Part shown: positions 23,223 through 31,137 of the stretch, one piece after another
Layout of the letters: the number at the start of each line of letters is the position of its first letter
How positions within the stretch are numbered: position 1 is the stretch's first letter
Source: a virus
Reading direction: 5' to 3' (one strand)
DNA length: 64,000 nt
IMG/VR virus record: IMGVR_UViG_3300034196_000019
Coordinates: 1 to 64,000 of that record
Made by a program: the position numbers and the translations under genes
The notes under the pieces: generated by a model
What the model was told of the DNA's origin: nothing
Databases searched by the model: none
What the model saw: only the letters and a program-made list of their open reading frames with translations

Positions 23223-23378
23223 ATCTTACATATAGATTATGATCAATGGGTAGCAGAGAATCCGGACAAGAAATACCCATTCCATGATCAATCTACTTAT
23301 TCTTATGCAGAGTGGGTGGATATTGGTTTTAGTTCTGATTCTATTAGTATTAAAAAGATTATTGAGGAGAATGAATAA
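23223..23378 (+). pseudogene. 51-codon frame with ribosome site but no ATG/GTG/TTG start
   Basis: AGGAG at 23211-23215 is followed seven bases later by ATC (23223). The frame reads LHIDYDQWVAENPDKKYPF ... YAEWVDIGFSSDSIS ... EENE and ends in a TAATG overlap with the next gene. It shares the HNH/AP2 gene's frame behind a TAG-TAA double stop. Either a rare ATC start or a gene whose 5' end was lost when the endonuclease arrived. Confidence 0.5.
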
Positions 23379-23551
23379 TGAGTTCTAAGTTGCCAATGCA
23401 CATAGCTAACCTGGGTGATATTGATGTGTATCGAGATGACAGTTTCGTACAAATCACGGTAGATGGTGAAACTGCTATTTTCGTAGACCACAAGAATGCA
23501 GAAGACCTGGCATTCCTAATCAAAGCAGCCGTTAATGGAGAGAAAGTATGA
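23378..23551 (+). CDS. Small protein, 57 aa
   Basis: ATG coupled by TAATG with GAGGAGAATGAA upstream. Begins MSSKLPMHIANLGDIDVYRD; two beta hairpins then a helix (NAEDLAFLIKAAVNGEKV), a frequent layout in phage early genes. Function unknown. Confidence 0.7.
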   Translation: MSSKLPMHIANLGDIDVYRDDSFVQITVDGETAIFVDHKNAEDLAFLIKAAVNGEKV

Positions 23552-23820
23552 GCAATTACTTTGACAGCATGGGTAACTTCTATGATTGGTGCGAAGCCAA
23601 TAACTTCGATCCAGATACAGAATATGATCGAGAAGATGAATCATATAAACGAGATACAAGTGTTTATTTTTATATCAAGCACAATGAGAAAGATGTATAC
23701 CGTCCTGTGAGTCTTATCGCTAGCTATGATAATGGCTATGGGGATATTGAAGTGGGAGATGAAGACCTTACACGTAAGGTGACACAAGTACTGACAGAGA
23801 AAGTGGAGTATTTGAAATGA
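23548..23820 (+). CDS. Hypothetical acidic protein, 90 aa
   Basis: ATGA-coupled, GGAGAGAAAGT upstream. Begins MSNYFDSMGNFYDWCEANNF; strongly acidic (DPDTEYDREDESYKRD). No recognised family. Confidence 0.75.
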   Translation: MSNYFDSMGNFYDWCEANNFDPDTEYDREDESYKRDTSVYFYIKHNEKDVYRPVSLIASYDNGYGDIEVGDEDLTRKVTQVLTEKVEYLK

Positions 23821-23981
23821 ACACATTATTTATAAAACCAGAGGATCTTAACTTTGTCCTGGAAAACCCAGGAGCACGAGAGCGTACTCTTGCAGCTATT
23901 GAGGCTTTCAATAAAGCAGATGAAGACCTTCAGAAGATTTGTGATGAACTTGGTATTGAGAAGCCTGAGATGGTGCTATGA
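23817..23981 (+). CDS. Small acidic helical protein, 54 aa
   Basis: ATGA-coupled. Begins MNTLFIKPEDLNFVLENPGA; single long helix with heptad spacing (TLAAIEAFNKADEDLQKICD). No family recognised. Confidence 0.7.
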   Translation: MNTLFIKPEDLNFVLENPGARERTLAAIEAFNKADEDLQKICDELGIEKPEMVL

Positions 23982-24241
23982 GGAATATCCGCTCCTCTTG
24001 GCTAGATGGCCTTCTTGAAGCTGAAAGACTCCACAAAGAAGGGTGGGTATTTGAATATCAGGATGGACTACGTATTCAATTTCGATATAAGAGTCTGGGA
24101 GATGGCCCTACAATGGCTTTCTTTAGTATGAGAGATAGGGCTGACTATAAACATCAGGATGAGTTTCAGAAAGGGTGCATGGACTACGTCCAGTATTATG
24201 TTGAGCATTTGGAGAGGATGAATGAAATATCGCGTTGTTAA
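23978..24241 (+). CDS. Hypothetical protein, 87 aa
   Basis: ATGA-coupled. Begins MRNIRSSWLDGLLEAERLHK; resembles a small alpha-beta protein (GWVFEYQDGLRIQFRYKSLG). No family recognised. Confidence 0.7.
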   Translation: MRNIRSSWLDGLLEAERLHKEGWVFEYQDGLRIQFRYKSLGDGPTMAFFSMRDRADYKHQDEFQKGCMDYVQYYVEHLERMNEISRC

Positions 24242-24431
24242 AAGGCCGATGTGGAAGGTTGTAGGAGACTCCACCTGGATGGGCTATTCTTATGCTTTTG
24301 TTGTACAAAAGAAAGGATTTCTTTGGGGATGGAACGACATCACTTACTCTGTGACAAGGGAAGATGCTTATAACAAGATCCCTAAGCTAAAGAATAAAAT
24401 ACTTACAGACGATATGGATGAAGTGGTATGA
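24222..24431 (+). CDS. Hypothetical basic protein, 69 aa
   Basis: ATG after GGAGAGGATGA, overlapping the previous gene by 20 bases. Begins MKYRVVKRPMWKVVGDSTWM; beta-type, Trp- and Lys-rich. No family recognised. Confidence 0.7.
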   Translation: MKYRVVKRPMWKVVGDSTWMGYSYAFVVQKKGFLWGWNDITYSVTREDAYNKIPKLKNKILTDDMDEVV

Positions 24432-24694
24432 AACGCACTAGTTACTCAAACGTTGTAGGGAATGATATCTACACTCACTATAGCCTATTCTTCTTGCAGA
24501 CATGCTTCTTTTGTGATCAAGAATTTAGACGAGAGAGTGGGTATAGATTCCAATTGCAATGTAATTCTCCTTGGGTGTACTCTTGTTCTGAATGCTCAAT
24601 CTCTAAAGAAGGGTGTAATGATAATGTACGTCTTTGGAAAGAGAAGGCTAGGAAAGCTTTTGTTAATGCTGCTCCACCACCGAGGAGACCTTGA
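24428..24694 (+). CDS. Zinc-binding-type small protein, 88 aa
   Basis: ATGA-coupled. CFFCDQEF and YSCSECSISKEGC supply paired Cys for a zinc site; Pro-rich end APPPRRP. Begins MKRTSYSNVVGNDIYTHYSL. No family recognised. Confidence 0.7.
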   Translation: MKRTSYSNVVGNDIYTHYSLFFLQTCFFCDQEFRRESGYRFQLQCNSPWVYSCSECSISKEGCNDNVRLWKEKARKAFVNAAPPPRRP

Positions 24695-24817
24695 ATGATG
24701 CTATTATCCCACATAATTTCTTTAATTATATTTGCTTTGATGGTTGTATCCTTAGCCTTTGCATTTCAACTGGGAATGTGGCTTTGCGATAAACATCAAA
24801 ACTGGAAGGATAGGTAA
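24695..24817 (+). CDS. Small membrane protein, 40 aa
   Basis: Begins MMLLSHIISLIIFALMVVSL and continues AFAFQLGMWLC, one transmembrane helix, then a charged tail DKHQNWKDR. GAGGAGACCTTGA precedes it. Ends in TAATG overlap. Confidence 0.65.
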   Translation: MMLLSHIISLIIFALMVVSLAFAFQLGMWLCDKHQNWKDR

Positions 24818-24915
24818 TGAAGAAAGAAGACCAAGATCTGTTTTGCATGAATCATATAGGAAAGAAATTAGCATTCCAACTTTATTATGGAGAGGGGGTG
24901 GTGAATAAACCATGA
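24817..24915 (+). CDS. Tiny hypothetical protein, 32 aa
   Basis: Begins MKKEDQDLFCMNHIGKKLAF; coupled at both ends (TAATG before, ATGA after), with GGAAGGATAGGTA upstream. Coupling is the main support. Confidence 0.5.
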   Translation: MKKEDQDLFCMNHIGKKLAFQLYYGEGVVNKP

Positions 24916-25112
24916 GCATGACTAAATATGAATGTGCTGTAGACCATTTCGCTCAACAGATGGACTTAAGTCTTGAGGGAATGCCTGCATTGGAAGCTCT
25001 CAATGCTGGAGGGGAAGCTATTGACCTTCTGTTTGCACTTAGGTATGATACTTGGGCAGATAGGGATAACCTTATTGCTGTTGTTGATAATTTGTTAGAG
25101 GAGTGGGGTTGA
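24912..25112 (+). CDS. Hypothetical acidic helical protein, 66 aa
   Basis: ATGA-coupled. Begins MSMTKYECAVDHFAQQMDLS; all-helical and acidic (EALNAGGEAIDLLFALRYDT). No family recognised. Confidence 0.7.
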   Translation: MSMTKYECAVDHFAQQMDLSLEGMPALEALNAGGEAIDLLFALRYDTWADRDNLIAVVDNLLEEWG

Positions 25113-25336
25113 TGAAGAGTAAATATAAATATCAAGTGGTGGTGCATATCCCATACTACCCATCATCTGTTCTTTTTGAGACAGAAGAGGGGGCTTGGGG
25201 ATATTACAATAGTATCAAAGATGCAGATCATGAAGACTCCTCTTTCATCACTGTATGCGAGATCCTAGGGAGCCGTGGAGATGATAGTCAATATGATTCA
25301 GAGATTGAGTGGTATTTAGAGAAGGAAGTAAAATAA
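25112..25336 (+). CDS. Hypothetical protein, 74 aa
   Basis: ATG at 25112 after GAGGAGTGGGGTTG. Begins MKSKYKYQVVVHIPYYPSSV; beta-type then acidic (SIKDADHEDSSFITVCEILG). Last gene of the rightward block, before a strong bidirectional terminator. Confidence 0.75.
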   Translation: MKSKYKYQVVVHIPYYPSSVLFETEEGAWGYYNSIKDADHEDSSFITVCEILGSRGDDSQYDSEIEWYLEKEVK

Positions 25337-25345
25337 CAGACAAAA

Positions 25346-25385
25346 TAAAAGCCCCTTTCCTGATTATGGATAAGGGGCTTTGTTG
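25346..25385 (+). terminator. Bidirectional Rho-independent terminator
   Basis: AAGCCCCTT (25349-25357) pairs with AAGGGGCTT (25372-25380); A-rich before and TTTGTTG after, so it can stop the rightward block and the leftward 25427-25858 gene. Confidence 0.9.
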
Positions 25386-25426
25386 TACCTATACTTTGTA
25401 TATCTTACAATTTGTATACCCTGTAT

Positions 25427-25858
25427 TTATGTGCTGAGAACAAAAGGCTCTACACGTAAGCCAATATCAAAATTACCACCTGTGTTTGGGTTGTCTCCAA
25501 CTCCGTCCCAATACCAACGAACATCGTATGTAATAGACTGCGCAACAAAGTTTACAATGCTAATAACATTTGCATCATAAGAATAACCAGGGACAGGAGT
25601 TAGAATAGTGGTCTGAAGGAAGGGTGTTACTGTGAAGGGAGACGATAGTCCAAGATTATCAAATGTAATGAATGCTCTGTCTAAATCTCCAGCTTGAATA
25701 TTTGTTCTCTTGAGCATACGGATATTATTAGTGGGACTTGTTCCGCCACCACCTCCATATGGCAGTGCATGGAAATATCCTTCATCAGCAGCTTGAGCAG
25801 GCCCAATTCTGGCGATGGCCTCATATAGCTGGGATGTTGTTACATTAGAGAGTGGCAA
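25427..25858 (-). CDS. Head-fibre-like protein with shared docking module, 143 aa
   Basis: TTG at 25858 follows AAAGGAGCTAACAGA; the longer frame starting at 25894 begins inside a palindrome. N-terminal SQLYEAIARIGPAQAADEGY matches the module of 4733-5101, 6841-7116 and 59782-60384. A Gly run (PYGGGGGTSP) then links to a beta-rich domain (AFITFDNLGLSSPFTVTPFL, DVRWYWDGVGDNPNTGG). It is a single minus-strand gene between two plus-strand blocks, away from the virion operon. Capsid attachment is inference. Confidence 0.7.
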   Translation of the reverse strand: MPLSNVTTSQLYEAIARIGPAQAADEGYFHALPYGGGGGTSPTNNIRMLKRTNIQAGDLDRAFITFDNLGLSSPFTVTPFLQTTILTPVPGYSYDANVISIVNFVAQSITYDVRWYWDGVGDNPNTGGNFDIGLRVEPFVLST

Positions 25859-25873
25859 TCTGTTAGCTCCTTT

Positions 25874-25895
25874 ATTATAATGACACTGTGTCATT
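25874..25895 (-). promoter_or_regulatory. TATAAT with adjoining 17-base perfect palindrome
   Basis: TATAAT (25874-25879, minus) abuts the palindrome AATGACAC-T-GTGTCATT at 25879-25895. No good -35 is present, so an activator or repressor may bind the palindrome. It lies just upstream of the 25427-25858 gene. Confidence 0.45.
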
Positions 25896-25957
25896 CACTA
25901 GTGCTTATTCACAGTATAGCAAGGATTGTTTGGAATGTATACTGGGATAATTATTTG

Positions 25958-25986
25958 TAGACAAGAGGGATAGGAGCAGATATACT
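25958..25986 (+). promoter_or_regulatory. Sigma70-like promoter for the 26048-27408 operon
   Basis: TAGACA at 25958-25963, 17-base spacer, TATACT at 25981-25986. First gene begins 62 bases downstream. Confidence 0.65.
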
Positions 25987-26047
25987 ACTCGCGTAGTAAG
26001 TATAATACTGAGGCTTAGATTATTTTATTGGCAGGAGATAAAGCATA

Positions 26048-26260
26048 GTGAGTGAAGGGTCGGCTGACGCCTGCCAGAAATGCGGAACAGGGCTGTATGA
26101 TACATACGTATACGACATAGCAGAGCTAGATGAAGAGAGGAATTGTCCTGGCTGTTCTGCTACATACAATTGGGAAGAACAGGATTATTCTGAAAATAGA
26201 CTGATGTACGGATGGGAATTAGAGTATCTTGATGAATTACCTAAGAGGGGTAAGAAATGA
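26048..26260 (+). CDS. Small zinc-ribbon-type protein, 70 aa
   Basis: GTG start after CAGGAGATAAAGCATA. CQKCGTG and CPGCSATYNW form two Cys pairs about 28 residues apart, typical of a zinc ribbon. Acidic C terminus. Co-transcribed with the endonuclease-like gene that follows (ATGA overlap). Confidence 0.75.
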   Translation: MSEGSADACQKCGTGLYDTYVYDIAELDEERNCPGCSATYNWEEQDYSENRLMYGWELEYLDELPKRGKK

Positions 26261-27408
26261 CACGCAAAAGAAAAGAAAGTCTAGTGTACGGGGTTGGTAT
26301 CAATGACGCTGATTATCAAGTGTCAACCAGAGATAAAAACGGTAAGGAGTGGCGTTGTCCTTTCTACAAGACGTGGAAGAATATGCTTGCTCGCTGCTAT
26401 TCTCCAGCATTCCAGAGGAACCAACCTCTGTATAAAGGGTGTTCTGTAGATGAAAGATGGCATCGATTTAGCCACTTCAAATCCTGGATGCTTGAACAAG
26501 ACTGGGAAGACAAGCAACTAGATAAAGACATGAGGTTTGAAGGCAATCAGGTGTATGGTCCTGATACTTGCCAGTTCCTAAGTCGAAGAGACAATGTAAA
26601 AGCTCAGAAGAGGGCTGTATTTGCTATTTATAAGGGGTTCTGGGTACACCTTAAATCTTTCTACAGAGAAGACATCTCTGCTTACACCTACGCATATAAG
26701 AGGGTTTATTATGATAGGCGTATGGATCTTGCGGAGATTGAGGATGAAAGAAAACAGGCTACTCAGGGTGTCACGGTGATGTGGGAGGGTATAGAAACCC
26801 CACTTAAATCTCTCTGTGATTTGTATAGTAGAGATTATGAGGTTATACGAGATAGACTAAATAGTTGGGCAGGAGGCACAGTCTACAGTCGAGTAATCTA
26901 TGATGAAAATCCTTATGTTTCATTCGAGCTTGCTGGAGCCGGAGGGGTGGTGTACCAGTTTAGTAATAAAAATGAGCTGGTAGACTATCTTGGAACTATT
27001 AACATAAGGGTAGATGAATACTTACCTCTTTGTGGTGGAAGTCTTGTTGTGCTTAAGGAGCTTATACGGGACCATAAGCGTACTGATACTAGAACCCTTT
27101 ACACAATAGGAGAGGTTACAGGATACAAGGAATTCTGGTATCGACACTATGAGACTACCGAGTCTAGAGTTACCGAGAACATGAGCAAACATAACCTACC
27201 ATTCGTTGAGGCTGTTCAGTTGCCAATCCAGAGGATCAAACGACTGGTTGTCAATGGTGAGACAATGTTAGTGAAGAATATGTGGCAGTCTTATGGTCTA
27301 GATGCAAAGCTCTGCAATACAATCAGAAGCCAAAAGAAGCTGACATTTATTCAAACTCTCAATATTATGGGAGTACCCATTCAAGGGTTATCGATCCAAC
27401 CCGTGTAA
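26257..27408 (+). CDS. HNH-type homing-endonuclease-like protein, 383 aa
   Basis: ATGA-coupled. Residues 3-115 (SLVYGVGINDADYQ ... CPFYKTWKNMLARCYSP ... SVDERWHRFSHFKSWM ... LDKDMRFEGNQVYGPDTCQF) match the phage HNH-like fold also seen in 22509-23201. Residues 170-230 and 265-375 contain repeat-like helical segments ending in TLYTIGEVTGYK and LNIMGVPI, probably DNA-contact modules. It borders the hairpin array. Role as a selfish nuclease is inferred. Confidence 0.75.
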   Translation: MTRKRKESLVYGVGINDADYQVSTRDKNGKEWRCPFYKTWKNMLARCYSPAFQRNQPLYKGCSVDERWHRFSHFKSWMLEQDWEDKQLDKDMRFEGNQVYGPDTCQFLSRRDNVKAQKRAVFAIYKGFWVHLKSFYREDISAYTYAYKRVYYDRRMDLAEIEDERKQATQGVTVMWEGIETPLKSLCDLYSRDYEVIRDRLNSWAGGTVYSRVIYDENPYVSFELAGAGGVVYQFSNKNELVDYLGTINIRVDEYLPLCGGSLVVLKELIRDHKRTDTRTLYTIGEVTGYKEFWYRHYETTESRVTENMSKHNLPFVEAVQLPIQRIKRLVVNGETMLVKNMWQSYGLDAKLCNTIRSQKKLTFIQTLNIMGVPIQGLSIQPV

Positions 27409-27415
27409 AATACAC

Positions 27416-27443
27416 TCGCCCACCAATTGGTGGGCTTTCTTTT
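27416..27443 (+). terminator. Rho-independent terminator
   Basis: Perfect palindrome GCCCACCAATTGGTGGGC (27418-27435) followed by TTTCTTTT, just after the 27408 stop. Confidence 0.92.
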
Positions 27444-28871
27444 ACCTATAGAAATCCTCGCATACCCCTTGTATTGCCTAGCAATGAATGTATACTACTT
27501 AAGGCGAGGTAGCATTACTTGGAGACAATCACCAACCCTGCATGAAATTTAAACTCCCTGGAAATTAGCTTTGTATTCGTTGGGTGTTATTGTTTATCTT
27601 GGGGAGCAAATCCTGAGATAGTTCATATTCTATCGTCTCGATAGGAATGGGGCTTGATAGGATGTGCTGGGACAATAGACCCCCTCTATCATAATCGCAA
27701 AATCCGTTGAGCTACTCTATTAGCTCATATACCGACCCCCCAATGCTACGCATTGGCTATATCTATCACTTATTGCAACGCAATGTATTAAGACTATCAA
27801 TGAACTATACTACTTGACTATTATATTCTTCTCTGAATGGACCTCAAGAATCGTCAATTTAACAAGCGGACGGGCATATTGTAGATTATGCGAAGTCTTG
27901 TTACACTTGTAACAGAGGTTTATGCACACTTGACAGACCTTTGTCAACCAATGATAAATCATTGAATAATACTATACCATCAGCATTACTGATAGCTTAT
28001 ACCCTTCCCTTCGTTTACGAAGAACATTCTCCCACTCATAGCATATTATATTCTTCTCAGATAAGAATTGATAATGAATTGTAGCTATTATGTTCTAATC
28101 TTCGATTAGGAAATACAATTGGACAAGATATATTAATTATTGGCGAGATATTCTCTTGTGATGCAAGAAAGTAGTTGATTTAGTTTAGATAGAAAAGTGT
28201 GCTTAACATATCGAGAGAGTAGGGAACATATAAGCAGTAATAATAAGTTACTAACAGTAAGTAAGCCTTATAGAGAGGATATCCCAGGGGTAGATAACAA
28301 TACTCACTGCTATGCAGTGGATAAAGAGCCTATTACCACAAGAATTAGCACAATACAAGAAGGTATTCGAGGAGTGTAAATACTATTCTTTGCATGAGCA
28401 AAGAATAGGAACAATATATCCACAGTTTCACTGCGTAGGCCATATGTTATAAGGCTTTCACTATTATAGAGGTATGGTTATATACAGAGAGGAGTAGCTC
28501 TATATTCTGTGCTGTAGCACAGGACAGTGTAAACTATTGGCGCTGCCAATGAGTGGTGCTGATACATGCCTTGCATGTGATATGAGTAATGCTTTCACTG
28601 CAATGCAGTGGATACAAGAATGTTCCATGTGTCTCACATGAGATAAGATCAAGATCACAAGCTAGAGCTTGGATTTGTGTTGAATCTATTTTTATTTAAC
28701 TGCGACAGCAGGAGCGTATGTGGTGTTATCAAGATCGCAAGATCAAAGGCGTACACTCTCCATTGCCCTGCAATGTGCTTACTCTGTCCAATGCGTTCGC
28801 ATTGAATATACATACTCCTCTATCATTCTGATAAAGACAGCTAGAAGTAATTATATCAGACAAATACTGTT
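27444..28871. repeat. Gene-free region with a dense array of short perfect hairpins
   Basis: At least 22 short inverted repeats lie between 27630 and 28804, mostly 5-7 bp stems with 2-4 base loops and all different in sequence. Examples: CTATCG-TCT-CGATAG (27630), CCAATGC-TAC-GCATTGG (27740), CACTGC-TAT-GCAGTG (28305), an 11-bp stem with ATGA loop (28383-28408), ATTGGC-GCT-GCCAAT (28536), ACATGC-CTT-GCATGT (28564), CACTGC-AAT-GCAGTG (28596), CATGTG-TCT-CACATG (28626), CATTGC-CCT-GCAATG (28761). Several are followed within about 12 bases by TATAC or TATATC. Terminators close both sides; no credible gene inside. Confidence 0.8.
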
Positions 28872-28899
28872 GACAAAGAAAAGCCCCAATGAAGGGGCT
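28872..28899 (-). terminator. Rho-independent terminator
   Basis: AGCCCC/GGGGCT stem (28882-28887 with 28894-28899) and TTTTCTTTG on the minus strand, after the 28905-29069 gene. Confidence 0.88.
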
Positions 28900-28904
28900 A
28901 ATAA

Positions 28905-29069
28905 TTAAATCTTAACAAGATGGGAGAAGTCTCTCCCTAGGTCTTGGAACCACCTACCGGAATTGTGCCAATAATAAACACAGTACTCCATAGGAATTTC
29001 ATTTATAGATTTATAGAAATTCCCAAACTCATCAGTGTGAGTGGCACCTGTGGGGGTTTTCTTATTCAT
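28905..29069 (-). CDS. Hypothetical protein, 54 aa
   Basis: ATG at 29069 with GAGGTCTGTTGAC upstream; the frame is open further to 29189 without a ribosome site. Begins MNKKTPTGATHTDEFGNFYK and contains YCVYYWHNSGRWFQ. No family recognised. Ends directly before a terminator. Confidence 0.7.
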   Translation of the reverse strand: MNKKTPTGATHTDEFGNFYKSINEIPMEYCVYYWHNSGRWFQDLGRDFSHLVKI

Positions 29070-29070
29070 G

Positions 29071-29229
29071 TCAACAGACCTCGTTAAGAATTTGCAACTC
29101 GTTATAGGCATTATACAGTAACATGTTGTCTGTGTATAAGATAAATGCAGCGTCTCTTGATTCTTCTTCATCAAAGCTTGATATTTCAATCACCTTACTA
29201 TTCAGTAAGAAAATAAGATAATATCTCAC
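29071..29229 (-). CDS. Hypothetical acidic protein, 52 aa
   Basis: GTG start after GGAGGAAGA in a GTGA overlap with the upstream gene. Begins MRYYLIFLLNSKVIEISSFD; hydrophobic start then acidic helix. No family recognised. Confidence 0.65.
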   Translation of the reverse strand: MRYYLIFLLNSKVIEISSFDEEESRDAAFILYTDNMLLYNAYNELQILNEVC

Positions 29230-29462
29230 TCTTCCTCCGTTATGAACAAACAGTTCAGAGCTTCAAGATCCACATAGTGACCATTACCAATAGTACCTTT
29301 ACCTACACGATCAATTTTAACGTGGGTATTATTGCTATATTTTGGAGTTGTCACCCAGAATTTATCGTCAATCTTTACAGAAACAGGGCGTCCTTTAGCA
29401 CCAGGAACTTTCATTGTGAAAGCTTGCTTTGCAATAAGTTCTGTACCCTGCTTCATATTCAT
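29226..29462 (-). CDS. Hypothetical beta-rich protein, 78 aa
   Basis: ATG after AAGGATTCAAACC. Begins MNMKQGTELIAKQAFTMKVP and looks like a small SH3/KOW-type barrel (ELIAKQAF, FWVTTPKYSNN, VDLEALNCLF). Has its own promoter just upstream. No family assigned. Confidence 0.75.
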   Translation of the reverse strand: MNMKQGTELIAKQAFTMKVPGAKGRPVSVKIDDKFWVTTPKYSNNTHVKIDRVGKGTIGNGHYVDLEALNCLFITEEE

Positions 29463-29520
29463 GGTTTGAATCCTTATGTTGTTTACTTTGGAACAATCTG
29501 TTCCGTTTTTGTATGTGTCT

Positions 29521-29548
29521 ATTCTATCATTCTAGCCCTCTGTGTCAA
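29521..29548 (-). promoter_or_regulatory. Promoter, TTGACA-N16-TAGAAT type
   Basis: TTGACA at 29543-29548, 16-base spacer, TAGAAT at 29521-29526, minus strand; about 60 bases upstream of the 29226-29462 gene. One of several promoters with this spacing. Confidence 0.8.
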
Positions 29549-29631
29549 CAGAAAATACGAAGAAATGTTGGATATTTTGAAAGTATTTTCACCGCAAGAA
29601 TTTATGCTTATATCCTCTATAGGGTTTTATC

Positions 29632-30429
29632 TTATAGAGGATTTGCATTTTCTTGTGACAAAAGTGGGACATTTGTGTCACACATATACTCTGTGCCCTG
29701 CACAGTCTCTTGAATTTCTTGAGGCACCCAACGATATACAGTGCGTCTAGTCACTCCTAGAATGCTTGCGATACTCTTAACAGAACGACCCTGGCTCTTC
29801 ATAATCAAAGCCTTCTCACTATTAGGAACCACCCAACCAGATGTCTCTTCGATCTTCTCGATATCTAGCTTACTAGATAATGCCTCACCACTAAGCATCT
29901 CTAGCTTCTCAGATTGTTCCTTAGCTAATAGCTCTAACCCGTCTACTTTCTGTTTCAATTTGCTAAATGCTGACACACTGGTAAGCCCCGACATAATTGA
30001 ATCACTATTCCTCACAGCCTTCTTAAGCTCGACAGAAAGATGCCCAAACCTTTGCTTACCAAACGAATCAGGCAACACTTTAACAACATAAGGGTTATGC
30101 CTCCATGTCTTGCTCCTTGCCTCTAGCACCCTCTCAGGGTCTTGATTATGCTCAATTGCTGCATAGATTAAACTCTCATCGGGGAGACAGTTGTTATCTA
30201 CTTGATATGTATATGCACTCACTCCAAGCTGTTTGCTAATAGTGAGAGTGGTGCTATTGTCTTTCATCTGCTTAAAAGCCATCAATTCTGCCTTCTTAGC
30301 GGCACTAAGTACAGCCTTGTGCCCATCATCAAATGATAGCAATAAACTGTTGGCCTCAATCACTCTTCGATAAGCCTCCTCTTTTGTCACCGTTGGGACA
30401 ATTTCAAACTGTGCATATTCTTCAGTCAA
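29632..30429 (-). CDS. DNA-binding protein with C-terminal helix-turn-helix, 265 aa
   Basis: TTG start after CTGGAGGTACTAA. Helical N-terminal part, a coiled-coil-like segment about residues 150-185 (LKQKVDGLELLAKEQSEKLE), and a Hin/resolvase-type HTH at about 205-235 (ALIMKSQGRSVKSIASILGV). Its N terminus MTEEYAQ and the start context TAATTGACTGAAGA are nearly duplicated in the next gene upstream. Could be a regulator or an accessory to the T5orf172 protein; unproven. Confidence 0.75.
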   Translation of the reverse strand: MTEEYAQFEIVPTVTKEEAYRRVIEANSLLLSFDDGHKAVLSAAKKAELMAFKQMKDNSTTLTISKQLGVSAYTYQVDNNCLPDESLIYAAIEHNQDPERVLEARSKTWRHNPYVVKVLPDSFGKQRFGHLSVELKKAVRNSDSIMSGLTSVSAFSKLKQKVDGLELLAKEQSEKLEMLSGEALSSKLDIEKIEETSGWVVPNSEKALIMKSQGRSVKSIASILGVTRRTVYRWVPQEIQETVQGTEYMCDTNVPLLSQENANPL

Positions 30430-31137
30430 TTAGTACCTCCAGGAGGTTTTTAAACTCTCAAGTGTTTTGTCTCTCAATTCAACCCTATTCCTCTCGTTCA
30501 TCTCATCTCTATCGTCCTGCAGATGCTTTGTGTAAAGCCAATCAATGTCTTGTTGTACGCAGAGGTAAGCTAAGGCCTGAGTCCATTCTTTATCTTTATG
30601 GTCATACCTAATCAACTCGGAACAAACTCCAGTATCCAACAAGATATCAATATCTACCTTCTTAGACCAACCAAATAGACTGAAGATTTCTGTAATAGCA
30701 ACAGCATCTTGATATCTGGACTCAGGAATTAACGAAGAATTGATTGTCTCATACTTATGTTTTGCCATCTCCACAAGCCCTTCAGCCTGGAACACAGCAA
30801 ATGATAACACTGCTCCGAGTAACTGAGTTTCTAGTCCCGTAGGCGCCTTTAACCACTCCCCACGCACCCTATACCTATCAAAGGCATCTAGTAGGAGTTT
30901 CTCTGTTTTCCGAGCGTTATCTGAAGGCATAGACAACACCTTTACAGTAGTTATACCGCTTGCTGTCTCAATATTGCTAACCCTTCGATTAGGATCAGCA
31001 GAGACGCCAACTTTCACCATTCCAAGGGCATTGACTAGGACATATACCTCTTCTTTACTACCTGAAGCGATAGCCTCTTGCAGGTCTCCGCTAAAGCGGT
31101 TTGCTATATCATTAATTTGCTTATAGTCTTCAGTCAA
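30430..31137 (-). CDS. T5orf172/GIY-YIG-type domain protein, 235 aa
   Basis: TTG start after AAAGGGTATTATTAA. Residues 28-95 carry the domain: VYVLVNALGMVKVGVSADPN, RRVSNIETASG, later EKLLLDAFDRYRVRGEWLKA (the conserved 'LH..F...R..GEWF' element in variant form). Family members include phage nuclease-like and helper proteins. The remaining 140 residues are helical and unassigned. Paired with the HTH protein that follows. Confidence 0.75.
   Translation of the reverse strand: MTEDYKQINDIANRFSGDLQEAIASGSKEEVYVLVNALGMVKVGVSADPNRRVSNIETASGITTVKVLSMPSDNARKTEKLLLDAFDRYRVRGEWLKAPTGLETQLLGAVLSFAVFQAEGLVEMAKHKYETINSSLIPESRYQDAVAITEIFSLFGWSKKVDIDILLDTGVCSELIRYDHKDKEWTQALAYLCVQQDIDWLYTKHLQDDRDEMNERNRVELRDKTLESLKTSWRY

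Noticed and set aside
28197-28379. 60-aa plus-strand reading frame inside the hairpin array
   Set aside because: No ribosome site, and the frame is partly made of hairpin sequence; treated as chance.
27630-28804. CRISPR array
   Set aside because: The units are structurally similar but share no common repeat sequence and spacing is irregular.
28720-28908. 62-aa plus-strand reading frame at the end of the hairpin array
   Set aside because: Runs through the minus-strand terminator and lacks a ribosome site.
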